Assembly (NCBI RefSeq): GCF_001667115.1
Contig: NZ_LZIJ01000078.1
Location: 62,001-126,000, forward strand
Reading direction: 5' to 3'
Source of the DNA: Mycobacterium sp. 852002-51163_SCH5372311
GTDB lineage: Bacteria; Actinomycetota; Actinomycetes; Mycobacteriales; Mycobacteriaceae
Length of the DNA stretch: 64,000 nucleotides
Below the pieces are notes generated by a model that saw only the letters and a program-made list of their open reading frames with translations, searched no databases and was not told where the DNA came from. A program made the position numbers and the translations under genes. Shown here in pieces: positions 29,439-38,292 of the stretch. Within the stretch, counting starts at the first letter, position 1; the number at the start of each line of letters is the position of its first letter.

Positions 29439-31634
29439 ATGAGCAAAACCGACCAACTTCCCGAAACGCATCTGGCACCCGACCCCGCCGACCTGGCGCG
29501 TCTGGTGACAGGTGCGCACCACAACCCGCATGGCATCCTGGGCGCCCACGAGTACGGCAACCACACCGTCATCCGGGCTTACCGGCCGCACGCGGTCGAC
29601 GTGGTCGCCGTCGTCGGCAGCGACCGATTTCCGTTGCAGCACATCGAATCCGGTCTGTTCGCCGTGGCGCTGCCGTTCGTCGACCTGATCGACTACCGAC
29701 TCGAAGTTCGCTACAGCGACACCGACGTCTTCACGATCGCCGACGCCTACCGCTTCCTGCCCACCCTGGGCGACATGGACCTGCACCTGTTCGCCGAGGG
29801 TCGCCATGAGCGACTCTGGGAAGTCCTTGGCGCCCACCCTCGCTCGTTCAAGACGGCCGATGGCGTGGTCGACGGTGTCTCGTTCGCGGTGTGGGCCCCC
29901 AATGCCAAGGGCGTCAGCCTGATCGGCGACTTCAACGGCTGGACCGGCAACGACGCACCCATGCGGGTGTTGGGCTCGTCCGGGGTGTGGGAACTGTTCT
30001 GGCCCGGCTTCCCCGTCGGTGGCCTCTACAAGTTCCGGGTCCACGGTGCTGACGGTGTCGTCACGGACCGGGCCGACCCGTTCGCGTTCGGCACCGAGGT
30101 GCCGCCGCAGACCGCGTCACGGGTTACCACGAGTGACTACACCTGGGCCGACGACGACTGGATGACAGAGCGGGCGCAACGCAATCCGGTGTTCGAGCCG
30201 ATGAGCACCTACGAGGTCCACCTCGGCTCCTGGCGGCCCGGGCTCAGCTACCGCCAGCTTGCCCGCGAACTGACGGAATATGTTGTGACACATCGATTTA
30301 CCCATGTCGAGCTGCTGCCCGTCGCCGAGCACCCGTTCGCCGGCTCCTGGGGATATCAGGTCACCTCGTATTACGCGCCGACCTCGCGGTTCGGCACACC
30401 GGACGACTTCCGCGCGCTTGTCGACGCCCTGCACCAGGCCGGCATCGGCGTCATCGTGGACTGGGTGCCGGCGCACTTCCCGAAGGATGCCTGGGCGCTG
30501 GGCCGCTTCGACGGCACCCCGCTCTACGAGCACTCCGATCCCAAGCGCGGCGAGCAATTGGACTGGGGCACTTACGTGTTCGACTTCGGCCGCCCGGAGG
30601 TACGCAACTTCCTGGTGGCCAACGCGTTGTATTGGCTGGAAGAGTTCCACATCGACGGGTTGCGGGTCGACGCGGTGGCCTCGATGCTCTACCTGGACTA
30701 CTCGCGCCCCGAGGGCGGCTGGACCCCCAACATCTACGGCGGCCGGGAGAACCTGGAAGCGGTGCAATTCCTGCAGGAGATGAACGCCACCGCGCACAAG
30801 GCGGCGCCGGGCATCGTCACCATCGCCGAGGAGTCGACCTCTTGGCCAGGGGTAACGCGACCGACCAACCTTGGCGGCCTTGGCTTTTCGATGAAGTGGA
30901 ACATGGGCTGGATGCACGACACGCTCAACTACATCAGTCACGATCCGGTGTACCGCAGCTACCACCATCACGAGATGACGTTCTCGATGCTCTACGCATT
31001 CAGCGAGAACTATGTGCTGCCGCTCAGTCACGACGAGGTGGTGCATGGCAAAGGCACGCTGTGGGGACGGATGCCGGGCAACAACCACGCCAAGGCCGCC
31101 GGGTTGCGCAGCCTGCTGGCCTACCAGTGGGCGCATCCCGGCAAGCAACTGCTCTTCATGGGACAGGAGTTCGGCCAGCGCGCCGAGTGGTCCGAGCAAG
31201 CTGGTCTGGACTGGTGGCAACTCGACGAGCAGGGATTCTCCAACGGAGTCCTGCGCCTGGTCCGCGACATCAACGACATCTACCGCCATCACCCCGCATT
31301 GTGGAGTCAAGACACCAAGCCTGAAGGCTATTCCTGGATCGATGCCAACGATTCCGCCAACAATGTCCTGAGCTTCCTCCGATACGGCAGTGACGGCTCG
31401 GTGATGGCTTGCGTGTTCAACTTTGCGGGTTCGGAGCACAGCGGCTACCGGCTCGGCCTCCCGGTTGCGGGCCGCTGGCGCGAAGTGCTCAACACCGACG
31501 CGACGCAGTACAACGGCTCGGGGATAGGCAATCTCGGCGGCGTCGAAGCCACCGAAGACCCATGGCACGGCCGCCCCGCGTCGGCGGTGCTGGTGCTACC
31601 GCCAACTTCGGCACTGTGGCTGGAACCTAGTTAG
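29439..31634 (+). CDS. glgB: 1,4-alpha-glucan branching enzyme
   Basis: 731-residue GH13_9 branching enzyme that adds alpha-1,6 branches to the linear chains made by GlgE. CBM48 region ([20 protein letters not shown]), then [11 protein letters not shown] with the nucleophile Asp, [11 protein letters not shown] with the Glu, and [14 protein letters not shown] at 29439, 7 bases after the glgE stop. Ends 5 bases before a hairpin repeat and converges on the TetR gene. Confidence 0.96.
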   Translation: MSKTDQLPETHLAPDPADLARLVTGAHHNPHGILGAHEYGNHTVIRAYRPHAVDVVAVVGSDRFPLQHIESGLFAVALPFVDLIDYRLEVRYSDTDVFTIADAYRFLPTLGDMDLHLFAEGRHERLWEVLGAHPRSFKTADGVVDGVSFAVWAPNAKGVSLIGDFNGWTGNDAPMRVLGSSGVWELFWPGFPVGGLYKFRVHGADGVVTDRADPFAFGTEVPPQTASRVTTSDYTWADDDWMTERAQRNPVFEPMSTYEVHLGSWRPGLSYRQLARELTEYVVTHRFTHVELLPVAEHPFAGSWGYQVTSYYAPTSRFGTPDDFRALVDALHQAGIGVIVDWVPAHFPKDAWALGRFDGTPLYEHSDPKRGEQLDWGTYVFDFGRPEVRNFLVANALYWLEEFHIDGLRVDAVASMLYLDYSRPEGGWTPNIYGGRENLEAVQFLQEMNATAHKAAPGIVTIAEESTSWPGVTRPTNLGGLGFSMKWNMGWMHDTLNYISHDPVYRSYHHHEMTFSMLYAFSENYVLPLSHDEVVHGKGTLWGRMPGNNHAKAAGLRSLLAYQWAHPGKQLLFMGQEFGQRAEWSEQAGLDWWQLDEQGFSNGVLRLVRDINDIYRHHPALWSQDTKPEGYSWIDANDSANNVLSFLRYGSDGSVMACVFNFAGSEHSGYRLGLPVAGRWREVLNTDATQYNGSGIGNLGGVEATEDPWHGRPASAVLVLPPTSALWLEPS

Positions 31635-31639
31635 CCCGC

Positions 31640-31700
31640 GCGAGCAGACGCAAAAATTCCCTCAAATCAACAGTTTTGGGGTGATTTTGCGTCTGCTCGC
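31640..31700. repeat. GAGCAGACGCA-type hairpin repeat, copy 3
   Basis: Outer arms GCGAGCAGACGCAAAA/TTTTGCGTCTGCTCGC pair fully; inner arms (TTCCCTCAAA and TTTTGGGGTGA) pair imperfectly. It spans the stop of the TetR gene, encodes the last codons of that protein, and lies just after glgB. Likely shared terminator of the convergent pair. Confidence 0.85.
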
Positions 31701-32365
31701 CGCACTTTCGCGAGACCATCGATGATCAACTCGAGACCGAGTGCGAATTCCTCGTCCAGCGGGACGGGCAGATAGTCGGCCACGGCGTGGGTGGCCGGGA
31801 AGGTCTGCGGGTCCAGCCCGTGGAAGAGGCGGGAGAGCTCCGCATCGTCGGATCCGTGCTCATTGAGCTGGATAGCGAAGCCCAGCACATAGCGTGCCAC
31901 CGTCGCATACGCGCGCGCGGCGTGCTGCGGGCTAAATCCGTTGTCGAGCATAATCGCTAACAATCGTTCGCGGTGCGCCATCGCGTTGGCGCCGACCGGC
32001 ACCTGCTCGATGAGCAGGGGTGCCACGTTGCGGTGGCGCTGTAGTACTTCAAACATTGCTTGAGCGAACGACTCACACGCCTGCTGCCACCTGGTGGCTG
32101 CAAACTCTTCGGCGCTGAACTCCACCTCACTGAAAACGCGGTCCACCACATGGGCAATGACCTCGCTCCGGTTGGCGAAGTGGCGATATAGCGTGGCGGT
32201 TCCCGACTTCAGCCGCTGCGCAAGCGTCCTCATCGACAACGCGTCCGCGCCTTTCTCATCCACGATCTGTAGCGCCGTGTCAATGATCCGATCCACTGGG
32301 ATCGGCGGGCGTCCGCGGGAGCGGCGAGCGAGGGCCTCTTCAGCGGCTACCGGTGCTGTGGTCAC
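31667..32365 (-). CDS. TetR-family transcriptional regulator
   Basis: 232 residues: N-terminal HTH (RIIDTALQIVDEKGADALS, MRTLAQRLKSGTATLYRHFAN) and a TetR_C-type ligand-binding domain. GTG at 32365 chosen (VTTAPVAAEEA); a longer start at 32398 is possible. The last residues, RADAKSPQNC, and the stop are written by the hairpin repeat, so the C-terminus is repeat-derived. Divergent from a PNPOx-like gene and an amidohydrolase, which it may control. The three genes replace the PE_PGRS gene found at this place in M. tuberculosis. Confidence 0.9.
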   Translation of the reverse strand: MTTAPVAAEEALARRSRGRPPIPVDRIIDTALQIVDEKGADALSMRTLAQRLKSGTATLYRHFANRSEVIAHVVDRVFSEVEFSAEEFAATRWQQACESFAQAMFEVLQRHRNVAPLLIEQVPVGANAMAHRERLLAIMLDNGFSPQHAARAYATVARYVLGFAIQLNEHGSDDAELSRLFHGLDPQTFPATHAVADYLPVPLDEEFALGLELIIDGLAKVRRADAKSPQNC

Positions 32366-32485
32366 GCGCCCAGTATGACGAGTCTTGACAGGCGGCACAA
32401 TAACGGCAACGATGTATCCACAATTATTGGGTGCGGACGCTGACTACCTCCGCTCGGCAGAAATTAGACAGAAGGACGGTTGTTC

Positions 32486-33040
32486 ATGCTCTTACCGCTT
32501 GCTACAGAGCCACTTACGGTTCCCACCGACCGCGACATGCTCCCTTCGGAGCGGCGCGAATTCGTGCGGACTCATCGCACGTGTGTCTTCGGCTACCGCC
32601 GGAGAAACGACGGGCCGGGCATGTCGGTCGTCTACTACATCCCCACCGACAACGACGAGCTGCTGGTGTCGACGATGGCCGGACGCGGCAAGGCTCGGGT
32701 CATCGCTCGGGACGGCAAGGTCAGCCTGTGCGTGCTCGACGAGCGCTGGCCGTTTGCCTACTTGCAGGTCTATGCCGACGCGGTGATCGAAGAGGACCCG
32801 GAACTTGTGGTCGACGTCATGATGGCAGTCGCCGGACGGATGTCGGGCCAGGCGCTTCCCGACGAAGCCCGTCCGTATATCGAGGCCATGCGCATCCAAG
32901 AGAACCGTGTTGTGGTTCGCTGCCGCCCCTACGCGACATTCGGCCAGCCACCGCGGCATCTGCACCGTAATGATCAGGAAGAGCGGGTTACCCATTGGCT
33001 TTCGAGCACGGTGCCGTGGGACGCCCCGGACCCGGACTGA
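32486..33040 (+). CDS. PNPOx-like split-barrel flavin/F420-binding protein
   Basis: 184-residue split beta-barrel protein related to pyridoxamine-phosphate oxidases and F420-dependent reductases. Recognisable parts are GYRRRNDGPGMSVVYYIP, STMAGRGKARVIARDGKVSLCVLDE and FAYLQVYADAVIEED, the usual strand and helix order, with R and K residues placed for phosphate binding. ATG at 32486 with AAGGACGG upstream; TTG at 32480 is an alternative. Followed after 12 bases by the amidohydrolase gene and divergent from TetR, so probably one operon with the amidohydrolase. Cofactor and substrate unknown. Confidence 0.82.
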   Translation: MLLPLATEPLTVPTDRDMLPSERREFVRTHRTCVFGYRRRNDGPGMSVVYYIPTDNDELLVSTMAGRGKARVIARDGKVSLCVLDERWPFAYLQVYADAVIEEDPELVVDVMMAVAGRMSGQALPDEARPYIEAMRIQENRVVVRCRPYATFGQPPRHLHRNDQEERVTHWLSSTVPWDAPDPD

Positions 33041-33052
33041 CGTGGCTTACGT

Positions 33053-34375
33053 ATGAGCCGCACACTGCTGCGTGACGCGCAGGTGGTCACCATGTCACCG
33101 CAGCGGCCTGACGCAGAACGCATCGACATCCTGATCGACGGCGATCGCATTGCTGAAATGAGCGATCGCATTGACCGACCCGGAGCCGAAACCGTCGATC
33201 TGGCCGGGCGCATCGTCATCCCCGGTTTGGTCAATGCGCACCTGCACACCTGGCAGAGCGGGTTGCGTTTTGCCGGCGGCGACTGGACGTTGCCCGAATA
33301 TCTGCATCGCCTGCATGGCTGCCTCGCAAGGCACTACACACCGGGCGATATCTACATCGGCAATCTGGCCGGTGCCCTTAATCAAATCAACTGTGGCACA
33401 ACTACGTTGGGAGACTGGTGTCATAACAATCCCACGCCCGAGCACACCGATGCCGCCATCGAAGCGCTGCAGAAGTCCGGCATTCGTGCCGTCTTTCTGC
33501 ACGGCAGCCCGGACAGAGCACCCGATGTCGCCCATCCGCTTGCCGAGGTGGACCGGCTGCTTGACGGGCCGGCCAGAGCGCACGACTTGCTCACCGTCGG
33601 CATGGCGATCGGCGGGCCGCAGCACTCGATACCCGAGGTGGTCGTGGCCGATTTTCGTGCTGCCGCCACGCGCGACCTGGTGGTGTCGATGCATCAAAGC
33701 GGCGGTGAACCGGCGACCGCGTGGGAAGCCGTGCGCACAGCAGGGTTATTCGGGCCCCGCACCAACATCGTGCATGGCGCTGGTCTGACTGGGCAGTGGG
33801 TCGACACCCTGGTCGACGCCGGCGTCAGCTTTACCGCCACACCGGAAAACGAACTCAGCCAGGGCCATGGCGTCCCCATAACCGGACAACTGCTGCAACG
33901 CGGAGCGGCTCCGTCGCTGGGCACCGACACAGAAACCGTGGTGTCCGGCGAAATCCTCACCGCCGCAAGGATTGCGCTGGCGCACCAGCGGGCGCTCGAC
34001 CACGAGGAGCACCGGAAAGCGACCGGCATGATGTGCACAACGCCGTCGGTCACCAGCAAGCAGGCGCTGTCATGGGTGACCGTCGAGGGAGCACGCGCCC
34101 TCGGGCTGGCCGGAGTGGTGGGCCGTATAGAGCCGGGCATGCAGGCCGACCTGGTCGTCATCGATACGCGAGCGCTGAACCTCTGGCCGGCGCACGACCC
34201 AATCGCCACCGCACTGAATGCCAGTCTGGCGAACATCGAAGCAGTGATGATCGCTGGCCGTTGGCGCAAACGAAACTACTGCCTGATGGACGCAGATCTC
34301 GATGAGGTAAGAAGTCGGCAGCTCGAATCAGGCGAACGGCTTATCCGCCAGTTGGACACCGACGTCAGTAGCTAG
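33053..34375 (+). CDS. Amidohydrolase (TRZ/ATZ chlorohydrolase-cytosine deaminase type)
   Basis: 440-residue metal-dependent hydrolase of the amidohydrolase superfamily. Zinc ligands are His63 and His65 (NAHLHTW), probable His214 (SMHQSGG) and His241 (VHGAGLT), and Asp292 (LGTDTETV). The N- and C-terminal beta strands (VVTMSPQRPD, LVVIDTRALNLWP) form the composite domain. Enzymes of this type deaminate or dechlorinate N-heterocycles such as triazines, guanine or cytosine. Substrate unknown. It lies 12 bases after the PNPOx gene, within the cassette bounded by hairpin repeats. Confidence 0.88.
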   Translation: MSRTLLRDAQVVTMSPQRPDAERIDILIDGDRIAEMSDRIDRPGAETVDLAGRIVIPGLVNAHLHTWQSGLRFAGGDWTLPEYLHRLHGCLARHYTPGDIYIGNLAGALNQINCGTTTLGDWCHNNPTPEHTDAAIEALQKSGIRAVFLHGSPDRAPDVAHPLAEVDRLLDGPARAHDLLTVGMAIGGPQHSIPEVVVADFRAAATRDLVVSMHQSGGEPATAWEAVRTAGLFGPRTNIVHGAGLTGQWVDTLVDAGVSFTATPENELSQGHGVPITGQLLQRGAAPSLGTDTETVVSGEILTAARIALAHQRALDHEEHRKATGMMCTTPSVTSKQALSWVTVEGARALGLAGVVGRIEPGMQADLVVIDTRALNLWPAHDPIATALNASLANIEAVMIAGRWRKRNYCLMDADLDEVRSRQLESGERLIRQLDTDVSS

Positions 34376-34379
34376 CGGG

Positions 34380-34435
34380 GAGCAGACGCAATATGCCCCG
34401 AAAACGAACGGTTTCGGGGCATATTGCGTCTGCTC
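34380..34435. repeat. GAGCAGACGCA-type hairpin repeat, copy 4
   Basis: Perfect 24-base arms (34380-34403 and 34412-34435) with an 8-base loop. Outer arms as in the other copies, inner arms (ATATGCCCCGAAA and complement) unique. Lies between convergent amidohydrolase and thioredoxin-like genes, just outside both stops. Likely bidirectional terminator. Confidence 0.9.
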
Positions 34436-34438
34436 AGC

Positions 34439-35353
34439 CTAATAGAGCGCGTTGGCGAGATTGCGCCGCCCGACGATCACCTCGGGATCGGCAGCGTCGA
34501 ACAGCTCGAACAGCTCGATCAGCCGAGTCCGAACACGGGTGCGCTCATCTCCGGATGTGCTGCGCACCAAGGCAATCAAACGATCGAACGCCGCGGCCAC
34601 GTCTTGATTGAGGATCTGGACGTCGGCCGCCGCGAACGCGGCTTCGATGTCGTCCGGCGCGGCATCGGCGATCGCGACCGCGTCCGGTCGTTGTGCGGTT
34701 GCGCGCGTGAGGAATTCGATTTGCCGTATCGCGGCCTTCGCTTCGACACTGGCCGGATTGGCATCCAGGATCGCCTGGTATGACTCCCGCGCGGCTTCGA
34801 AGTCACCCGCCTCGAGCTGCTGGCGGGCCTGCGCAACCTGTGGGTCGACTTCCGGCGGCTCCTCGGAACCACTTGGCCCCCTGAGCTTTCCGGCAGTCGC
34901 CGAAATCAGCGAATCCAGCCAGCGTCGTAACTGATCAGCAGGTTGCACACCCTGGAAACTGGAGACAGGCTGCCCGGCGGCCAAAGCCACCACGGTGGGC
35001 ACCGCATCGATCCCGAAAATCCGCGCCACCCTGGGTGCCACATCCACGTTGACCGTCGCCAGGGACCACGTGCCATTGTCGTCAGCGGCTAGCGCGGACA
35101 GCGCATCGACCAGCTCCACACATGCGTCGCTGCGTGGTGACCACAGCACCACCACAACCGGTACTTCGTCCGAGCGGACCAGAACTTGCTCTTCGAAATT
35201 GGCTTCGGTGACCTCAGTGGTCTGCGGGCCGGCCGGCGCCGACGTTCCCGGGCCTGCGGCGCCGGGTGTTGAAGCCTGGGCGCGCTGCTTGAGGCCGGAC
35301 AGATCGACCGCACCGGCCATGGCGGGCCCGATCGGAGGTCGGGGACGAGTCAC
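34439..35353 (-). CDS. YbbN/CnoX-like thioredoxin-fold TPR protein (Rv1324 homologue)
   Basis: 304 residues: a low-complexity N-terminus, a thioredoxin domain (ANFEEQVLVRSDEVPVVVV to about residue 170) and a C-terminal TPR-like half. The active-site region reads WSPRSDACVE, so the CxxC motif is reduced to SxxC; E. coli CnoX (YbbN) has the same single-Cys pattern and works as a chaperone-holdase rather than a thioredoxin. GTG at 35353 matches the known family length; an ATG at 35392 is an alternative. Convergent with the amidohydrolase across a hairpin. A role in proteostasis is inferred. Confidence 0.88.
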   Translation of the reverse strand: MTRPRPPIGPAMAGAVDLSGLKQRAQASTPGAAGPGTSAPAGPQTTEVTEANFEEQVLVRSDEVPVVVVLWSPRSDACVELVDALSALAADDNGTWSLATVNVDVAPRVARIFGIDAVPTVVALAAGQPVSSFQGVQPADQLRRWLDSLISATAGKLRGPSGSEEPPEVDPQVAQARQQLEAGDFEAARESYQAILDANPASVEAKAAIRQIEFLTRATAQRPDAVAIADAAPDDIEAAFAAADVQILNQDVAAAFDRLIALVRSTSGDERTRVRTRLIELFELFDAADPEVIVGRRNLANALY

Positions 35354-35535
35354 GTCATCAAGTTTGTCACGCCGCTTCGGGCTCTGATCCATCCGGTGGT
35401 TTCGAGGATCGCGGGAGGTCAAACCGGGCGCGAGATCGCTGTTTAAACGGGTCGTGATCTGCCGCTATGACAAAAATCACACAAACTTCCCCGCACCCCG
35501 TCATGCAGCAAAGTTACTGGTCAGTTGGGGATTGT

Positions 35536-36717
35536 TCATCCAGCGCGCAGGATCAGTGCGTCGCCCTGGCCCCCGGCCCCGCACAGGGCGGCGACGCCGT
35601 AGCCCGATCCGCGCCGTGCCAACTCGAGTGCCACGTGCAGCGTGATTCTGGCGCCGGACATGCCGATTGGGTGACCCACGGCGATCGCGCCGCCATTGAC
35701 ATTGACCAGTTCGGCCTCCACGCCGAGTTCGCGCGTGGAGGCCAGTGCGACGGCCGCGAACGCCTCGTTGATCTCCACGACATCGAGTTGGTCAACCGAG
35801 ATCCCCTCACGGTCGAGTGCCTTCTTGATCGCGTTCGCCGGCTGAGACTGAAGGGTTGAGTCCGGCCCGGCGACCACGCCATGTGCACCGATCTCGCACA
35901 GCCACGTCAGACCCATTTCCTGGGCCTTCTCCTTGTTCATCACCACCACCGCGGCGGCGCCGTCGGAGATCTGGGAGGCCGAGCCGGCAGTGATGGTGCC
36001 GTCCCTGCGGAACGCCGGCTTGAGGCCGGCCAACGACTCGGCGGTGGTGTTGGCGCGGATTCCCTCGTCCTCGGTGAACTGCAGCGGATCACCCTTGCGC
36101 TGCGGGATGTCGACCGGCACAACCTCGTCGTTGAAGACGCCGTCTTTCCATGCCGCAGCCGCCTTCTGGTGCGACCGGGCGGCGTACTCGTCCTGCTCCT
36201 GGCGGGTGAACTTGTCGACGTCGTTGCGCTGCTCGGTCAGCGCGCCCATCGGCTGATCCGTGAACACGTCGTGCAGCCCGTCGTACGCCATGTGATCCAG
36301 CACCGTGACGTCGCCGTACTTGTAGCCCGAGCGGCTGTCCATCAGCAGGTGCGGGGCCTTGGTCATGGATTCCTGACCACCCGCGACCACCACATCGAAC
36401 TCTCCGGCGCGGATGAGCTGGTCAGCCAGGGCGATGGCGTCAATTCCGGACAGGCACATCTTGTTGATGGTCAGGGATGGCACGTCCCAGCCGATGCCGG
36501 CGGCGACCGCCGCTTGCCGGGCCGGCATTTGACCGGCCCCGGCGGTCAGCACCTGGCCCATGATCACGTACTCGACCAGTGCGGCCGGCACGTGAGCCTT
36601 TTCCAGCGCCCCGGCGATCGCGATGGCGCCCAGATCGCTAGCCGAGAAATCCTTGAGCGAACCCATCAATTTCCCTATCGGGGTGCGGGCTCCAGCAACG
36701 ATCACCGACGTCGTCAT
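35536..36717 (-). CDS. fadA4: Acetyl-CoA acetyltransferase FadA4 (thiolase)
   Basis: 393-residue thiolase. Cys88 in [30 protein letters not shown] with the His, and [12 protein letters not shown] with the second Cys are all intact. Synteny with Rv1323 supports the name; that protein is a biosynthetic/degradative acetoacetyl-CoA thiolase. ATG at 36717. Divergent from the methylmalonyl-CoA epimerase gene, so acetyl-CoA and propionyl-CoA metabolism are side by side. Confidence 0.95.
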   Translation of the reverse strand: MTTSVIVAGARTPIGKLMGSLKDFSASDLGAIAIAGALEKAHVPAALVEYVIMGQVLTAGAGQMPARQAAVAAGIGWDVPSLTINKMCLSGIDAIALADQLIRAGEFDVVVAGGQESMTKAPHLLMDSRSGYKYGDVTVLDHMAYDGLHDVFTDQPMGALTEQRNDVDKFTRQEQDEYAARSHQKAAAAWKDGVFNDEVVPVDIPQRKGDPLQFTEDEGIRANTTAESLAGLKPAFRRDGTITAGSASQISDGAAAVVVMNKEKAQEMGLTWLCEIGAHGVVAGPDSTLQSQPANAIKKALDREGISVDQLDVVEINEAFAAVALASTRELGVEAELVNVNGGAIAVGHPIGMSGARITLHVALELARRGSGYGVAALCGAGGQGDALILRAG

Positions 36718-36797
36718 GACTACCTCCTGGCCAGGCTGTGGGCGGTCTCTGATGGCCGATTCGACCTATCGGAGAAGCGCAATCTCAATCGTCAGGT

Positions 36798-36803
36798 TAC
36801 CGT
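36798..36803 (+). promoter_or_regulatory. TACCGT -10 box for leaderless epimerase gene
   Basis: TACCGT ends 6 bases before the ATG at 36810 and no ribosome site is seen. Confidence 0.5.
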
Positions 36804-36809
36804 TGTGTG

Positions 36810-37265
36810 ATGACGACCGATCAAGTTGACGCCCGTCACGTACTTGCTGCCTCGTTGGTGACAGGACTCGATCACGTCGGCATTGCGGTCGCCGACCTGG
36901 ACGCTTCCATCGAGTGGTACCACGATCACCTCGGAATGATCCTGGTGCACGAGGAAGTCAACGACGACCAGGGCATTCGCGAGGCCATGCTGTCGGTGCC
37001 GGGGACCACGGCGCAAATCCAGTTGATGGCCCCGCTCGACGAGTCGTCGGTGATAGCAAAGTTCTTGGAGAAGCGCGGACCAGGCATTCAGCAGCTGGCC
37101 TGTCGGGTCAGCGATCTGGACGCCCTGTGCGCACGGCTGCGCTCGCAGGGGGTGCGGCTGGTCTACGAAACCCCCCGCCGCGGTACCGCGAACTCGCGAA
37201 TCAACTTCATCCATCCCAAAGACGCCGGCGGCGTTCTCATCGAGTTGGTCGAGCCGGCGGCCTAA
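36810..37265 (+). CDS. mce: Methylmalonyl-CoA epimerase (Rv1322A homologue)
   Basis: 151-residue VOC-fold enzyme interconverting R- and S-methylmalonyl-CoA, needed to route propionyl-CoA to succinyl-CoA. Two VOC modules: GLDHVGIAVADLDASIEWY with the metal His and GVLIELVEP with the metal Glu, plus QQLACRVSDLDALC with the central His-equivalent region. The ATG at 36810 is chosen over GTG at 36807; a leaderless promoter fits. Its stop overlaps the convergent stop of the next gene by 4 bases. The window also encodes a cobalamin adenosyltransferase (48951), the supplier of the mutase cofactor that follows this step. Confidence 0.9.
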   Translation: MTTDQVDARHVLAASLVTGLDHVGIAVADLDASIEWYHDHLGMILVHEEVNDDQGIREAMLSVPGTTAQIQLMAPLDESSVIAKFLEKRGPGIQQLACRVSDLDALCARLRSQGVRLVYETPRRGTANSRINFIHPKDAGGVLIELVEPAA

Positions 37266-37552
37266 GACCACTTTCGGGTCGGCCCGCGATTGGCGCGGTT
37301 CTTCCAGCACGGTGTGTGCCAGTGCCGCCGATCGTCGGCTCCGGCCACCACTGAATCGGTCGGCCATACCACCACATGCGCAGTGCCGGAACGAATCTCA
37401 TGATCACATCCCGGACAGCGGTACGTCTTGGCGGCACGAGCCGCGGAGATCGCTCGTACCTCGTACTCGTAGCCGTCCGTACCGGTTTCCAACCGGCGCA
37501 ACCCCGCCGATGGCGGTTGCTGCCCGCGTGGCGGTTTGGGTCGACGGGCCAT
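37262..37552 (-). CDS. Small zinc-ribbon-like conserved protein (Rv1322 homologue)
   Basis: 96 residues: basic N-terminus (ARRPKPPRGQQPP), then TYRCPGCDHEIRSGTAHVVVWP and RRHWHTPCWKNR, giving a CxxC plus a later H-x-H/Cys group that would bind zinc. No enzymatic motif. It lies between nucS and the epimerase; stops of the two convergent genes overlap at 37262-37265. Function unknown; possible nucleic-acid binding. Confidence 0.85.
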   Translation of the reverse strand: MARRPKPPRGQQPPSAGLRRLETGTDGYEYEVRAISAARAAKTYRCPGCDHEIRSGTAHVVVWPTDSVVAGADDRRHWHTPCWKNRANRGPTRKWS

Positions 37553-37575
37553 TCGGCCAGCTTAATGGTGCAGAC

Positions 37576-38247
37576 TCAAAACAGCCGGTACTCGTCGCTG
37601 TCCATGCCTCGCATCTGATCGTAATCCAATGTCACGCAACGGATTCCACGGTCGACGGCCAGAGTGCGAGCCTGCGGCTTGATCTGCTGGGCGGCGAACA
37701 CCCCCTGCACCGGCGCGAGGACTGTGTCGCGATTGAGCAGCTCGAGATAGCGAGTGAGTTGCTCGACGCCGTCAATTTCGCCGCGCCGCTTGACCTCCAC
37801 GGCGACACAACCTCCGCGCTCATCGCGGCACAACAGGTCGACGGGTCCGATCGCGGTCATGTATTCGCGGCGGACCAGCGTGTATCCCTCGCCCAGCAGG
37901 TGCACGTGCTCGGCCAGCAGCGCCTGCAGGTGGGCCTCCACACCGTCTTTGACAAGTCCCGGGTCCACGCCCAGATCGTGGCTGGAATCGTGCTCGATCT
38001 GCTCGACGGTGATGCGCAGCTGCTCGCCGGCTTTGTTCTGCACCACCCACACCGGCGCCGGGTCGCCCGGCTCTTCGCTCAGCCAGCACGGCGGACTCAT
38101 CCAGTTCAGCGGCTTGTAAGCACGGTCATCGGCATGCACGCTCACCGACCCGTCGGCCTTGAACAGCAGCAACCTGCGCGCCGATGGCAGGTGCGCGGTA
38201 AGCCGGCCGACGTAGTCCACGGTGCACTGGGCGATCACTAGGCGCAC
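37576..38247 (-). CDS. nucS: Mismatch-specific endonuclease NucS/EndoMS
   Basis: 223-residue endonuclease replacing MutS/L in actinobacterial mismatch repair; it cuts both strands at G-T, G-G and T-T mismatches. The C-terminal nuclease motif is [15 protein letters not shown] followed by VAVEVKRRG (Asp then Glu-x-Lys). N-terminal DNA-binding domain [16 protein letters not shown]. The GTG at 38247 has AAGGTGAG just upstream; GTG at 38256 is the alternative. Divergent from the adenylate cyclase. Confidence 0.93.
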   Translation of the reverse strand: MRLVIAQCTVDYVGRLTAHLPSARRLLLFKADGSVSVHADDRAYKPLNWMSPPCWLSEEPGDPAPVWVVQNKAGEQLRITVEQIEHDSSHDLGVDPGLVKDGVEAHLQALLAEHVHLLGEGYTLVRREYMTAIGPVDLLCRDERGGCVAVEVKRRGEIDGVEQLTRYLELLNRDTVLAPVQGVFAAQQIKPQARTLAVDRGIRCVTLDYDQMRGMDSDEYRLF

Positions 38248-38292
38248 CCGACTCACCTTAGAGCGTGGCCGACGAACTAGGCTGGCGCCACC

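Noticed and set aside
30117..31568. 483-codon frame antisense to glgB
   Set aside because: Antisense shadow; the glgB product is fully conserved.
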